DNA of 64,000 bases from Rhodobacter huangdaonensis (GTDB lineage: Bacteria; Pseudomonadota; Alphaproteobacteria; Rhodobacterales; Rhodobacteraceae), in the NCBI RefSeq assembly GCF_004022465.1, contig NZ_SAVA01000007.1, positions 62,001-126,000 of the forward strand, given 5' to 3'. Positions 24,541 to 33,186 of the stretch are shown piece after piece. Every line of letters starts with the position of its first letter. Position 1 is the stretch's first letter. A program made the translations under genes and the position numbers. The notes below the pieces were generated by a model. It was not told the origin of the DNA. It ran no database searches and saw nothing but the letters and a program-made list of their open reading frames with translations.

Positions 24541-26028
24541 ATGAACATCGCGAGTTGGCTTTACCAGACGGCCCATGCCTGGCCGACCCGTCCTGCCGTG
24601 TTCCAGGGCGACAGCCTGCGGCACAATTATGCAAGCCTGCTGCGCGCGGTCAGCGACCGGGCCCGGCATCTGGGCGCGGTGCATGGCATCGGCCCGGGCG
24701 ACCGGGTGGCGATCTTTGCCAAGAACGCGCCCGAATACATCGAATGGCTGCATGCCTGCTGGTGGATCGGCGCGGTCGTGGTGCCGGTGAACTGCAAGCT
24801 GCACCCGACCGAGGCCGAGTGGATCGTGCGCAACTCGGGCGCGGCGCTGGTCGTCACCGACAAGGGCACGCTTTTCCCGGGGCTGGCCGAGGAGGCGATC
24901 GCTGCCGCGGTGCCGAAGGGCGACCCGGTGCTCCCGCCGCGTCCGGCGGCGGCGGGTGATCTGGCCTGGCTCTTCTACACCTCGGGCACCACCGGCAAGC
25001 CCAAGGGGGTGATGCTCAGCCACGAGAACCTGCGGCAGATGACGCTGTGCTATGCGCTCGACGTCGACGGGCCGCGGCCCGAGGATCACATGCTTTACGC
25101 CGCGCCGATGTCGCATGGCGCGGGGCTTTACATGTTCGCGCAGATCCGCGCGGGCGGCGCGCATCTGGTGCCGGCCTCGCGCGGCTTCGATGCGGCCGAG
25201 ATCATCGCGCTCGCTGAAAGCCGGGGCAATCTGGTGTTCTTCGCGGCGCCGACGATGGTCAAGCGGCTGGTCGCGGCGGCGCGTCCGCTCGGCTATGACG
25301 GCGCGGGCATCCGCACCATCATCTATGGCGGCGGGCCGATGTATGCCAATGACATCGACGAGGCGCTCGAGCTGTTCGGGCCGCGCTTCGTGCAGATCTA
25401 TGGCCAGGGCGAGAGCCCGATGACGATCTCGGTGCTGCCGCGCGCGCTGGTCGCCGATCAGGGCCACCCGCGCTGGCGGGCGCGGCGCAGCTCGGTCGGG
25501 ATCGCGGCCGGTGCCGCGACCGTGGCGATCCTGTCGCCCGAGGGCGAGCCCCTGCCGCCCGGCCAGACCGGCGAGATCTGCGTGCAGGGGCCGACGGTGA
25601 TGCAGGGCTACTGGCAGAACCCGGCGGCAAGCGACGAGACCCTGCGCGGCGGCTGGCTGCACACCGGCGATCTCGGCCATCTCGACGAGGACGGCTTCCT
25701 CTATCTCACCGACCGCTCGAAGGATGTCATCATCTCGGGCGGCACCAACATCTACCCGCGTGAGGTCGAGGAGGCGCTGCTGCGCCACGAGGCGGTGTTC
25801 GAGGTTGCGGTGATCGGCGAACCGGAACCCGACTGGGGCGAGCAGGTGGTGGCCTATGTCGTGTTCGAGCCGGGCCGCGGTGCCGAGGAGGCCGAACTCG
25901 ACAGCTGGGTGCGCCAGCAGATCGCCTCGTTCAAGCGGCCGAAGCGCTATGTCTTTGTGCCCGATCTGCCGAAGAACGGCTACGGCAAGATCCTGAAGAC
26001 CGAACTGCGCGCCGGCGTGCAGATCTGA
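24541..26028 (+). CDS. AMP-forming acyl-CoA ligase
   Basis: A 495-residue ANL-superfamily enzyme. The phosphate loop FYTSGTTGKPKGV is near residue 145, A5-type IYGQGESPMTI near 280 and the hinge HTGDLGHLDEDGFLYLTDR near 375. NGYGKILKTELR near the C-terminus has the catalytic lysine of adenylation. Such enzymes activate carboxylic acids to acyl-CoA. Position between a thiolase and a TRAP importer indicates it activates the TRAP cargo. Substrate class (fatty, aromatic or other acid) cannot be told from sequence. No gap separates it from the thiolase gene. Confidence 0.88.
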   Translation: MNIASWLYQTAHAWPTRPAVFQGDSLRHNYASLLRAVSDRARHLGAVHGIGPGDRVAIFAKNAPEYIEWLHACWWIGAVVVPVNCKLHPTEAEWIVRNSGAALVVTDKGTLFPGLAEEAIAAAVPKGDPVLPPRPAAAGDLAWLFYTSGTTGKPKGVMLSHENLRQMTLCYALDVDGPRPEDHMLYAAPMSHGAGLYMFAQIRAGGAHLVPASRGFDAAEIIALAESRGNLVFFAAPTMVKRLVAAARPLGYDGAGIRTIIYGGGPMYANDIDEALELFGPRFVQIYGQGESPMTISVLPRALVADQGHPRWRARRSSVGIAAGAATVAILSPEGEPLPPGQTGEICVQGPTVMQGYWQNPAASDETLRGGWLHTGDLGHLDEDGFLYLTDRSKDVIISGGTNIYPREVEEALLRHEAVFEVAVIGEPEPDWGEQVVAYVVFEPGRGAEEAELDSWVRQQIASFKRPKRYVFVPDLPKNGYGKILKTELRAGVQI

Positions 26029-26034
26029 CACATC

Positions 26035-26053
26035 CCGGGCAGGAGGAGCCCGG
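26035..26053 (+). terminator. Short hairpin upstream of TRAP operon
   Basis: A 6-bp perfect stem (CCGGGC / GCCCGG) with a 7-nt AGGAGGA loop, in the 44-bp gap between the ligase and TRAP binding-protein genes. The loop is itself Shine-Dalgarno-like, but the working site is GGGAGGA closer to the ATG. Weak; possibly neutral. Confidence 0.3.
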
Positions 26054-26072
26054 ACAAAGGGAGGAAAAAACC

Positions 26073-27158
26073 ATGAAAAGACGTGATTTTCTGCGCACGA
26101 GCGGGGCGCTGGCCGGGGCCGGGATGCTGTCCGGTCTGCCGTTTGCGGCAGGTGCCGCGACCTCGCTCAAGTTCGACAGCTACGTGACCGAGACCGCCGG
26201 CCCCTCGTGGATCGACCGCTGGTTCCTCGACGAGCTCGAAAAGCGCTCGGGCGGCGAGATCAAGGTCCGCCGCTACTGGGCGGGCAGCCTGAACAAGGTG
26301 GGCGAGCATCTGGGCGCGGTGCGCGACGGCACCTCTGAGATGACGCTGATCTCGCCCGGCTACTATCAGGCCGAGGTGCCGGTGACGCGCGGGCTCGAAT
26401 GGTATTTCCGGGTCGACCGGGCGGACACGCTGCAGCTCGTCTGCCGCGACGTCTATGAGCAGTTCGCGCCGCTGCGCCAGGAATGGGAAGAGCGGCACCG
26501 CTGCAAGGTGCTGTACTGGACGAACTGGAACTATGCGCCGCTGGTGATGCGCGAGCCGATCACCTCGATCGAGGACATCAAGGGCAAGAAGATCCGCGGC
26601 TATGGCATCGCCACCGACGTGATCCAGCGCCTGGGCGGCGTTGCCGTGCCGATGGCGGCGGGCGAGGTCTATCAGGCGCTCGAACGCGGGGTGCTCGATG
26701 GGGTCTATGGTTTCGACTTCGTCACCGCCGTCGCCTACAAGCTGCACGAGATCGCGCCGAATTTCTACGACATCGGCGACGGTGCCCATGCGCCCGCGGT
26801 GGTGGTGATGAACCGTGGCGTGTTCGAGGGGCTGTCGGCCGCGAACCAGCAGATCTGCGCCGATCTGGCGGACGAGATCTATGGCGGCAAGTTCACCGAG
26901 ATCTATGATCGGGTGCTGACCGACTATGTGAAGAAGGCGCTGGCCGAGGGGGCAAAGCTGCAATCCCTGCCCGATGCCGAGAAGGCGAAGGCCCGGGCGC
27001 TGGTGCAGCCGGCCGAGACACAGCAATGGGTCGACACCGTCGCTGCCCCCGCGGGCATCGACGGCGCCGCGATGCAGGCGCTGATCGACGCGGCGATTGC
27101 CAAGCACGCTCCGGCCGGCCGGCTGCGCCGCCCGGTCGAGATCGCGGCGGGGCTGTGA
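26073..27158 (+). CDS. dctP: TRAP transporter substrate-binding protein (DctP family)
   Basis: A 361-residue periplasmic TRAP binding protein. It begins with a twin-arginine-like signal (MKRRDFLRTSGAL, cleavage near AGAA around residue 28). SYVTETAGPSWIDRWFLDEL and the RRYWAGSLNKVGEHLGAVRDG segment follow, and IKGKKIRGYGIATDVIQRLGG and GVLDGVYGF match the DctP core with its carboxylate-binding region. TRAP systems import organic acids using ion gradients. It is co-transcribed with DctQ and DctM and adjacent to an acyl-CoA ligase, so a carboxylic acid is the likely cargo. Confidence 0.9.
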   Translation: MKRRDFLRTSGALAGAGMLSGLPFAAGAATSLKFDSYVTETAGPSWIDRWFLDELEKRSGGEIKVRRYWAGSLNKVGEHLGAVRDGTSEMTLISPGYYQAEVPVTRGLEWYFRVDRADTLQLVCRDVYEQFAPLRQEWEERHRCKVLYWTNWNYAPLVMREPITSIEDIKGKKIRGYGIATDVIQRLGGVAVPMAAGEVYQALERGVLDGVYGFDFVTAVAYKLHEIAPNFYDIGDGAHAPAVVVMNRGVFEGLSAANQQICADLADEIYGGKFTEIYDRVLTDYVKKALAEGAKLQSLPDAEKAKARALVQPAETQQWVDTVAAPAGIDGAAMQALIDAAIAKHAPAGRLRRPVEIAAGL

Positions 27159-27674
27159 ATGGAGCGGCTGAACCGCGCGCTCGAGCGGGTCTCGCACGGG
27201 CTGACCTGGGTGGCGCTTGCCTTCCTCGGCTTCATGATGGTGGCGATCGCCGTCGATGTCGGTGCGCGCGCGCTGATCGGCAGCGCCGTGCCCGGGCTTT
27301 TCGAGATGACCGAGATGTCGATGGTGATGGTGGTCTTCATGGGGCTCGGCGCGACGCTGGTCGATGACGGCCACATCCGCGTCACGCTGATGACCGACGC
27401 CCTGCCGCTGCACCTGTCGCGGGGGCTGGCGGCGCTGGGCTGGATATTGGCGGCGCTGACCTTCCTGCTGCTGGCCTGGCCGGCAACGCAGGAGGCCGCC
27501 TATTCCTTCTCGATCCGCGAGTTCCGCTGGGGCTATTTCCACGTGCCGGTGTGGTGGGCGAAGATCGCCACCGCCTTCGGCCTGTGGTTCGCGGCGCTGC
27601 AGGCGCTGGTCCACGCGGCGATGATCGCCACCGGCCGGATCGCCCCCGACCCGCGCGAGAGCGCCTCCCACTGA
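27159..27674 (+). CDS. dctQ: TRAP transporter small permease (DctQ)
   Basis: A 171-residue small TRAP membrane subunit beginning MERLNRALERVSHGL. It has four hydrophobic segments (around 15-37, 45-66, 86-107 and 130-150), typical of DctQ. The EFRWGYFHVPVWW region is characteristic. It starts immediately after the DctP stop. It binds the large DctM subunit. Two GC hairpins follow its stop before the DctM gene. Confidence 0.9.
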   Translation: MERLNRALERVSHGLTWVALAFLGFMMVAIAVDVGARALIGSAVPGLFEMTEMSMVMVVFMGLGATLVDDGHIRVTLMTDALPLHLSRGLAALGWILAALTFLLLAWPATQEAAYSFSIREFRWGYFHVPVWWAKIATAFGLWFAALQALVHAAMIATGRIAPDPRESASH

Positions 27675-27678
27675 GCCG

Positions 27679-27737
27679 GCGGACCGGCCCCCGGTCCGCT
27701 CCCCTCACCCGTCCCGCCCGCGCCATCCCCGGCGCGG
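27679..27737 (+). terminator. Two tandem GC hairpins between DctQ and DctM genes
   Basis: The first is GCGGACCGG paired with CCGGTCCGC around a 3-nt loop (27679-27699). The second pairs CCGCGCC with GGCGCGG around a 6-nt loop (27718-27737). Neither has a T-tract. They may tune expression or mRNA stability between the two membrane subunits. Confidence 0.5.
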
Positions 27738-27746
27738 CGGGGTCGC

Positions 27747-29069
27747 ATGGGACATGTCATGGACATCACACTGATTACACTTCTGGCCGTCGGGCTGATC
27801 TTCGTGCTGCTGGCGATCGGCACGCCGGTCTTTGCCGCGCTGGCCCTCTCGGGCGCCTTCGGCATCATCATGAGCGAGGATCTGTCCTTCCTGCTCAGCC
27901 GGCTGAAATCGCTGCCCTTCTCCTCGGCCGCGAATTATTCGCTGACGGTCATCCCGCTGTTCATCCTGATGGGCGCCTTCGCACATCAGGCGCAGGTCGG
28001 GCGGCGGCTGTTCCATGTCGCGAACAAGTGGGTCGGGCATCTGCCGGGTGGGCTCGCGATGGCGGGGATCCTGACCTCGGCGGGCTTTGCCGCGACCTCG
28101 GGCTCCTCCGTCGCCACCGCGGCGACGGTGGGCGCCGTCGCCATCCCCGAGATGAAGCGCGCGGGCTATGACCCCCGCCTTGCCGCGGGATCGGTCGCGG
28201 CGGGGGGCGTTCTGGGCGTGCTGATCCCGCCCTCGGTGCTGCTGATCTTCTATGCCGCGCTGACCGAGGTCTCGGCCGGCAAGATGCTGATCGCGGGCTT
28301 CGTGCCGGGCCTCCTGACGACGATCGTCTTCATGGCCGGCACCGCGATCGTGGCGCGCCAGAACATCGCTGCGCGCAGTCCCCGCGCCGGCTGGGGCGAG
28401 CGGCTGCGCGCCACCGGTCAGGCCTGGCAGGTGCTGGTGCTGTTCGTGATCGTGCTCGGCGGGATCTATCTCGGCCTCGTCACCCCGACCGAGGCAGGAG
28501 CGATCGGTGCGCTCGCGGCCTTCCTGATGCTGGTGTTCTCGCGCGAGGGGCGCAAGGGGCTGGGCGGGCGGCTGCAGGAAAGCTTCCGCTCGACCACCAC
28601 CACCACGGTGATGGTGCTGTTCACGATGATCGGCGCGGGCATCTTCAGCTATTTCCTGACGCTGGCCCAGGTGCCGCAGGCGGTGGCCGAGGCGATCGTC
28701 GGCAGCGGCGTGCCGCCGCTTCTGGTCGTCGGCATCCTGCTGCTGCTTTACATCCCGCTCGGCATGTTCCTCGATGCCTTCTCGATGATGGTCATCACCC
28801 TGCCGATCATGTTCCCGACGGTGACCGGGCTCGGCTTCGATCCGATCTGGTTCGGCATCCTGTGCGTGAAGATGTGCGAGATCGGCCTGATCACCCCGCC
28901 GGTCGGGCTGAACTGCTTCGTCATCGCCGGCATCGACCGCGATACGCCGCTGTCCGACGTGTTCCGCGGTGCGCTGTGGTTCATCGCGATGGAGATGGTG
29001 ACGGTGCTGATCCTGTTCTTCATCCCGGTCATCACCACCTGGCTGCCCGACACCATGATGGGGAGGTAA
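27747..29069 (+). CDS. dctM: TRAP transporter large permease (DctM)
   Basis: A 440-residue polytopic membrane protein with about 12 hydrophobic segments. GGLAMAGILTSAGFAATSGSSVATAATVGA is the DctM signature region in the first half, and GVLGVLIPPSVLLIFYA and EIGLITPPVGLNCFVIAGI are further family motifs. The start at 27747 has no clear ribosome site; an in-frame ATG at 27759 (MDITLI) is equally plausible. It is the ion-coupled translocation subunit of the TRAP system. Confidence 0.92.
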   Translation: MGHVMDITLITLLAVGLIFVLLAIGTPVFAALALSGAFGIIMSEDLSFLLSRLKSLPFSSAANYSLTVIPLFILMGAFAHQAQVGRRLFHVANKWVGHLPGGLAMAGILTSAGFAATSGSSVATAATVGAVAIPEMKRAGYDPRLAAGSVAAGGVLGVLIPPSVLLIFYAALTEVSAGKMLIAGFVPGLLTTIVFMAGTAIVARQNIAARSPRAGWGERLRATGQAWQVLVLFVIVLGGIYLGLVTPTEAGAIGALAAFLMLVFSREGRKGLGGRLQESFRSTTTTTVMVLFTMIGAGIFSYFLTLAQVPQAVAEAIVGSGVPPLLVVGILLLLYIPLGMFLDAFSMMVITLPIMFPTVTGLGFDPIWFGILCVKMCEIGLITPPVGLNCFVIAGIDRDTPLSDVFRGALWFIAMEMVTVLILFFIPVITTWLPDTMMGR

Positions 29070-29072
29070 GAG

Positions 29073-29849
29073 ATGGGAAATCGGCAAGAAGTGGCCCTGC
29101 TGACCGGCGCGGGCTCGGGCATCGGTCGCGCTGCGGCGCTGGAGCTGGCCCGCCGCGGCGCGGCGATCGCGGTCACCGATCTGCGGGCGGAGGCGGCGCA
29201 GGCCGTCGCCGCCGAGATCCGCGCACAGGGCGGCGTGGCGGTCGGGCTGGCGCTCGACGTTGCCGACCCGGCGGCGATCGAGGCGGCCTTCGACCGTGCC
29301 GAGGCAGAGCTTGGCGGCATCGACATTCTCGTCAACAGCGCCGGGCTGCTGATCGTCGAGCCGCTGCTCGGCTTTGCGCCGGAGAGCTGGCACAAGGTGA
29401 TGGCGGTCAACGTCACCGGCACCTTCCTGTGCAGCCAGCGCGCCGGGCGCGGCATGGCGGCGCGCGGCCATGGCCGGATCGTCAACATCGCCTCGATCTC
29501 GGGGATGCGGGCCGGGGTCGGGCGCGCGGCCTATGGCACCTCGAAGGCGGCGATCATCGGTCTCACGCGGCAGCTTGCGCTGGAACTCGGCCCGCTCGGC
29601 GTGACCGCGAACGCGATCGCCCCCGGGGTGATCGAGACGCCGATGACGATGGACGCCTACAGCGAGGAGACCTGGACAAGGGTGCTCGACATGGTGCCGG
29701 CGCGGCGCCGCGGTCTGCCCGCCGACATCGCCGAGGCGGTGGCCTATCTCGCCTCGGACGGGGCGGGCTATGTCAACGGCGTGGTGCTGACCGTCGACGG
29801 CGGCTACATGGCCGCGGGGATGACGCAGACCGGCGCGCTCAGGGTCTGA
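29073..29849 (+). CDS. Short-chain dehydrogenase/reductase (SDR)
   Basis: A 258-residue classical SDR. The cofactor motif TGAGSGIGRAAAL is near residue 11; an acidic D at the end of the second strand (VTDLRAE) suggests NAD(H). NSAGLLIVEP, catalytic S in ASISGMRAG, and YGTSKAAI with the Y-x-x-x-K pair follow. The C-terminal segment is YVNGVVLTVDGGYMAAG. It begins 4 bp after the TRAP permease gene and overlaps the convergent nitrilase gene by 11 bp. It probably oxidises or reduces a hydroxy/keto group in the pathway of the imported acid. Confidence 0.88.
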   Translation: MGNRQEVALLTGAGSGIGRAAALELARRGAAIAVTDLRAEAAQAVAAEIRAQGGVAVGLALDVADPAAIEAAFDRAEAELGGIDILVNSAGLLIVEPLLGFAPESWHKVMAVNVTGTFLCSQRAGRGMAARGHGRIVNIASISGMRAGVGRAAYGTSKAAIIGLTRQLALELGPLGVTANAIAPGVIETPMTMDAYSEETWTRVLDMVPARRRGLPADIAEAVAYLASDGAGYVNGVVLTVDGGYMAAGMTQTGALRV

Positions 29850-31581
29850 GCGTGCCGTCCAGCACCAGCGGCAGATAGTGGTGCGGCAGGCGCATGGTGA
29901 CCAGATCCTTGCGCCGCACCACGGTCGAGGGATAGGGCGTGTCGGCATTCGTCAGGTCGATTGCCAGCGTCGCCAGCCCCTCGCCCTCGAGGATCGCGCT
30001 TTCCTGCCGCGGGAAGGCGAAGGTATCGGCGCCGAAGATGCCGCTCGCCCCCGGGTTGCCGGCGCCCGGCACATTGGCGAAGACCAGATGCAGGTTGTTC
30101 TCGCCGCTGCGGGTGCGCAGCGCGTGCCAGTGCCAGGGATCGGCCGCCTTCGGGATCGGGAAGTTGTGCGGGATCGCCGTGCCGGCATGGGCGCCGGTGA
30201 AGCCGGGCGGCAGCGCGGCGGGGCAGGCGACGATGTCGCAGCCCGCCAGCGCCAGCACCCGCACGCTTTCGGGCAGCAGCGCGTCGGTGCCGGTGAGCAA
30301 CCCGAGCCGGCCGAAGGGCAGATCGAAGACCGCCCAGTCATCGCCCGCCGTGGCCCATGAGAGATCCGCCTGCGCGAGGTGGATCTTGCGATAGACGCCC
30401 ACCCGCCCCTCGGGGCCGGCAAGCACCACGGCGTTGTAAAGCCGCTCGCCCGCCCGCTCGGCAAAGCCCGCGACGATGTGCAGCCGGTGCCGCATCGCGA
30501 TCCGGGTGAAACGGTCGATCAGCGCGCCCTCGACCGGCTCGGCGCGTGCCGCCGGGTCGCGGGGACCGGTCAGTGCAAGCTCGGGCAGCACCAGAAGTGC
30601 CGCACCGACCGCCTGCGCTTCGGCGGCGAAGGCTTCGATGCGGGCAAGGTTCGCGGCGCTGTCGTCACCGGGGGTGAATTGCGCCACGGCAAGCGTCGAG
30701 GCCCCGGCGCGCGGCAACGGCTGATGGCCGTAGAGCCGGAAATATTCGAGGGAGTTCCACGTGAAACTATTCGTCATCAGCGTCTTGTAAAGCGCGGGGC
30801 GGCGCATCTCGAAGACCGGCTCGCCCAGCACCCGGCCAAGGCGGGCGCGGGCCGGGTCGATCAGGCCGGTGATGATCGCGTCGCCCGCATCGACCTGCGC
30901 CTCGACGCGGCCATCGGGGCCGATGATGCAGCTGCCGCCCGAGAACTGCACCGTGCGCTCGAGCCCCCAGCGGTTCGCCTCGACCACGTAGCAGCCGTTC
31001 TCGAAGGCGCGGGTGATCCAGTAGGGCGCGGGGGTGCGCTCGGCCAGCCAGTTCGAGATGTGGCAGATCACATCGGCGCCCGCGAGGGTTTCAAGCCGCA
31101 CCGTCTCGAAGAAATGCAGATCCATGCAGATCAGGATCGCGATCCGCCCGATCGGCGTGTCGAAGACCTGATGCGCGATGTCGCCCGAGGCCGCCCATTT
31201 CGGTTCCGAGATATAGGGGTGCGACTTGCGGTGCGTGCCGATCACCCCCTCGGGTCCGATCAGCGCGGCGCTGTTGTAATAGAGGTCGGTGACCGGATCG
31301 ACCTCGGGCAGGCCCACCACGATGTAGCAGTCATGCGCCGCGGCGATCTCGCGGAAGCGCTCGGTCGTCGGGCCGGGGATGGTCTCGACCTCGGAGGCGA
31401 CCTCGGCGCGGTCGTACCAGCAATAGCCGGTCGTCCCCATCTCGGGCATCACGATCAGCCGCGCCCCGCCCTGCGCCGCCTCGCGGCACATCCGGGCGAG
31501 GCTGGCGATGTTCGCCTCCTTCGCGAACATCGTCGGTTCGAACTGGATCGAGGCGACCTGGAACGGGGCTGGGGCGGGCAT
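29839..31581 (-). CDS. Tandem-domain nitrilase-superfamily amidohydrolase (second domain lacks Cys)
   Basis: A 580-residue protein of two nitrilase domains. The start MPAPAPFQVA at 31581 is preceded by ACGGAG. Domain 1 (about 1-260) has the full triad E47 (MPEMGTTGY), K119 (HRKSHP) and C152 (LICMD). Domain 2 (about 293-580) keeps E334 (LPELALTG) and K399 (YRKIHL), but the aligned Cys position is G431 (LLTGTD), so it should be catalytically dead. It probably hydrolyses an amide, carbamoyl or nitrile group in the cytoplasm. It is divergent from the Urt-type importer, and its 3' end overlaps the convergent SDR gene by 11 bp. Confidence 0.82.
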   Translation of the reverse strand: MPAPAPFQVASIQFEPTMFAKEANIASLARMCREAAQGGARLIVMPEMGTTGYCWYDRAEVASEVETIPGPTTERFREIAAAHDCYIVVGLPEVDPVTDLYYNSAALIGPEGVIGTHRKSHPYISEPKWAASGDIAHQVFDTPIGRIAILICMDLHFFETVRLETLAGADVICHISNWLAERTPAPYWITRAFENGCYVVEANRWGLERTVQFSGGSCIIGPDGRVEAQVDAGDAIITGLIDPARARLGRVLGEPVFEMRRPALYKTLMTNSFTWNSLEYFRLYGHQPLPRAGASTLAVAQFTPGDDSAANLARIEAFAAEAQAVGAALLVLPELALTGPRDPAARAEPVEGALIDRFTRIAMRHRLHIVAGFAERAGERLYNAVVLAGPEGRVGVYRKIHLAQADLSWATAGDDWAVFDLPFGRLGLLTGTDALLPESVRVLALAGCDIVACPAALPPGFTGAHAGTAIPHNFPIPKAADPWHWHALRTRSGENNLHLVFANVPGAGNPGASGIFGADTFAFPRQESAILEGEGLATLAIDLTNADTPYPSTVVRRKDLVTMRLPHHYLPLVLDGTLRP

Positions 31582-31929
31582 GGTGGGTCTCCGTAAGCTG
31601 GGGTTCCGGCCGGAAAGCTCCGGAAGGGATGGGCCGGATTCGTGAAAAATATTGAAATGGAAAGTATCCATCGGCAAGAGGCAAATCGACGCGACCCGGG
31701 TGGGACGCGGCCCGAGGATGGGACCGATCCGGTCAGTTTTCGCCGGATTCGTCGCAGATTCGCGCCTATTTCGGCAGATTGGCGATGCGAAACCGACCAT
31801 CGGCCCCGGGATTCAGGTCAAATAATGGGCGAAATCCATAAAGTCGGCCAATTGTCATCTTTCGATATTTGATAATTCAACAAATATGCCTTTGATCGGG
31901 AGCATCCTTTTCCAACAGGGACTCTCGAA
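31582..31929. promoter_or_regulatory. 348-bp divergent promoter region, nitrilase / Urt-type operon
   Basis: The only stretch over 300 bp without a gene in this window. The right half is AT-rich and holds a perfect inverted repeat ATATTTG (31865-31871)/CAAATAT (31881-31887) with a 9-nt spacer, about 43 bp before the importer start codon. CCAATTG (31848-31854), followed 5 nt later by TTTC, resembles the amidase promoter at 44576-44592. I see no convincing ORF or RNA gene here. It probably contains both operon promoters and an operator. Confidence 0.55.
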
Positions 31930-33165
31930 ATGACCAAGCTCAGCCGACGCAACTTCCTCTACACGACGGGCGCCGCTGCGGCCGCGACGCTTGCCTCGCC
32001 GCTGGTGGCCCGTGCGGGCACCGACACGATCAAGGTCGGGGGTCTGCACGACCTCTCGGGGGCGCTCGATTCCACCGGCGTGCCGATGAACCAGGTGTTC
32101 CAGCTTGCGATCAAGGAGATCAACGATGCGGGCGGGCTCCTGGGCAAGCAGGTCGAGGCGGTGATCTACGACCCGCAGTCGAACATGTCGCTTTATTCGC
32201 AATACGCGACCCAGCTTGCGCTGAAGGACAAGGTGGACGTGGTCATGGGCGGCATCACCTCGGCCAGCCGCGAGACGATCCGCCCGATCTTCCACCGCTA
32301 CAACACCTTCTACTTCTACAACACGCAGTATGAAGGCGGTGTGTGCGACCGCAACGAGATCACGCTGGGCACCACCCCCGCGCAGACGGTGAAGCGGGTC
32401 ATCCCCTATGCGATGAACCTCTACGGCAAGAAGGTCTATACCGTCGCCGCCGATTACAACTATGGCCACATCACCGCGGCCTGGGTGAAGCGCTATGTCG
32501 AGGAGAACGGCGGCGAGGTGATCGCGACCGAGTTCTTCCCGCTCGATGTCGCGCAGTTCGGCTCGACGATTTCGAAGATCCAGGGCGCGAAGCCCGATTT
32601 CGTGCTCTCGGCGATGGTCGGCACCTCGCACCTCGGCTTCTATCGCCAGTGGGCGGCGGCCGGGATGAAGAGCCAGATCCCGATCGTCTCCACCGTCTAC
32701 GGCGCCGGCGGCACCGAGCAGGTGATCCTGACGCATGAGGAATCGGACGGCATCATCGCCTCCTTCGGCTATTTCGAGGCGATCGACAACCCGACCAACA
32801 AGGCCTTCCTCGAGAAGGTCGCGCAGGAATACCCGGACAAGAAATGGGTGATGTCGGAGATTTCCGAAGTCACCTACGAGGGCATGAAGATCTGGGCCGA
32901 CGCGGTGAAGGAAGCCGGCTCGACCAAGCGCGACGCGCTGCTCGAGGTGCTGACCTCGGGCAAGACCTACGACATGCCGGCGGGCAAGGTGAAGATCGAC
33001 CCGAAGACCCAGCACGCGGTGCGCGACGTCTATATCGCCACCTGCAAGGATGGCGCCTTCGCAATCAACGAGACCTTCCCGGATTCGCAGCCCGAAGACA
33101 CGCAGATGGTGTGCGACCTGATCAAGGATCCGAAGTCGAACACCCAATACGAAATCAGCCTGTAA
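31930..33165 (+). CDS. Urea/short-chain-amide-type ABC transporter substrate-binding protein
   Basis: A 411-residue HAAT-family periplasmic binding protein with a twin-arginine signal (SRRNFLYTTGAAAA, cleavage near ARA around residue 30). GGLHDLSGALDSTGVPMNQ, GGLLGKQVEAVIYDPQSN and a DVVMGGITSASRET region match UrtA and amide-binding relatives, not leucine-binding LivJ. YNTQYEGGVC resembles the TPHYEGGFC segment of the cytosolic sensor at 44771-45811. It is the first gene of the importer operon linked to amidase and urease genes. Ligand is probably urea, an amide or a urea derivative. Confidence 0.85.
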   Translation: MTKLSRRNFLYTTGAAAAATLASPLVARAGTDTIKVGGLHDLSGALDSTGVPMNQVFQLAIKEINDAGGLLGKQVEAVIYDPQSNMSLYSQYATQLALKDKVDVVMGGITSASRETIRPIFHRYNTFYFYNTQYEGGVCDRNEITLGTTPAQTVKRVIPYAMNLYGKKVYTVAADYNYGHITAAWVKRYVEENGGEVIATEFFPLDVAQFGSTISKIQGAKPDFVLSAMVGTSHLGFYRQWAAAGMKSQIPIVSTVYGAGGTEQVILTHEESDGIIASFGYFEAIDNPTNKAFLEKVAQEYPDKKWVMSEISEVTYEGMKIWADAVKEAGSTKRDALLEVLTSGKTYDMPAGKVKIDPKTQHAVRDVYIATCKDGAFAINETFPDSQPEDTQMVCDLIKDPKSNTQYEISL

Positions 33166-33186
33166 GCGCAAAGGCGGAGCACCGAC

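Noticed and set aside
23314..26031. 905-codon minus-strand open frame across the thiolase and ligase genes
   Set aside because: His/Arg/Gly-rich low-complexity translation without any motif. Plus-strand frames carry thiolase and AMP-ligase signatures.
30900..31000. Possible frameshift joining two nitrilase genes into one
   Set aside because: The reading frame is continuous through both domains with a coherent linker (about residues 255-295), so this is a real tandem protein.
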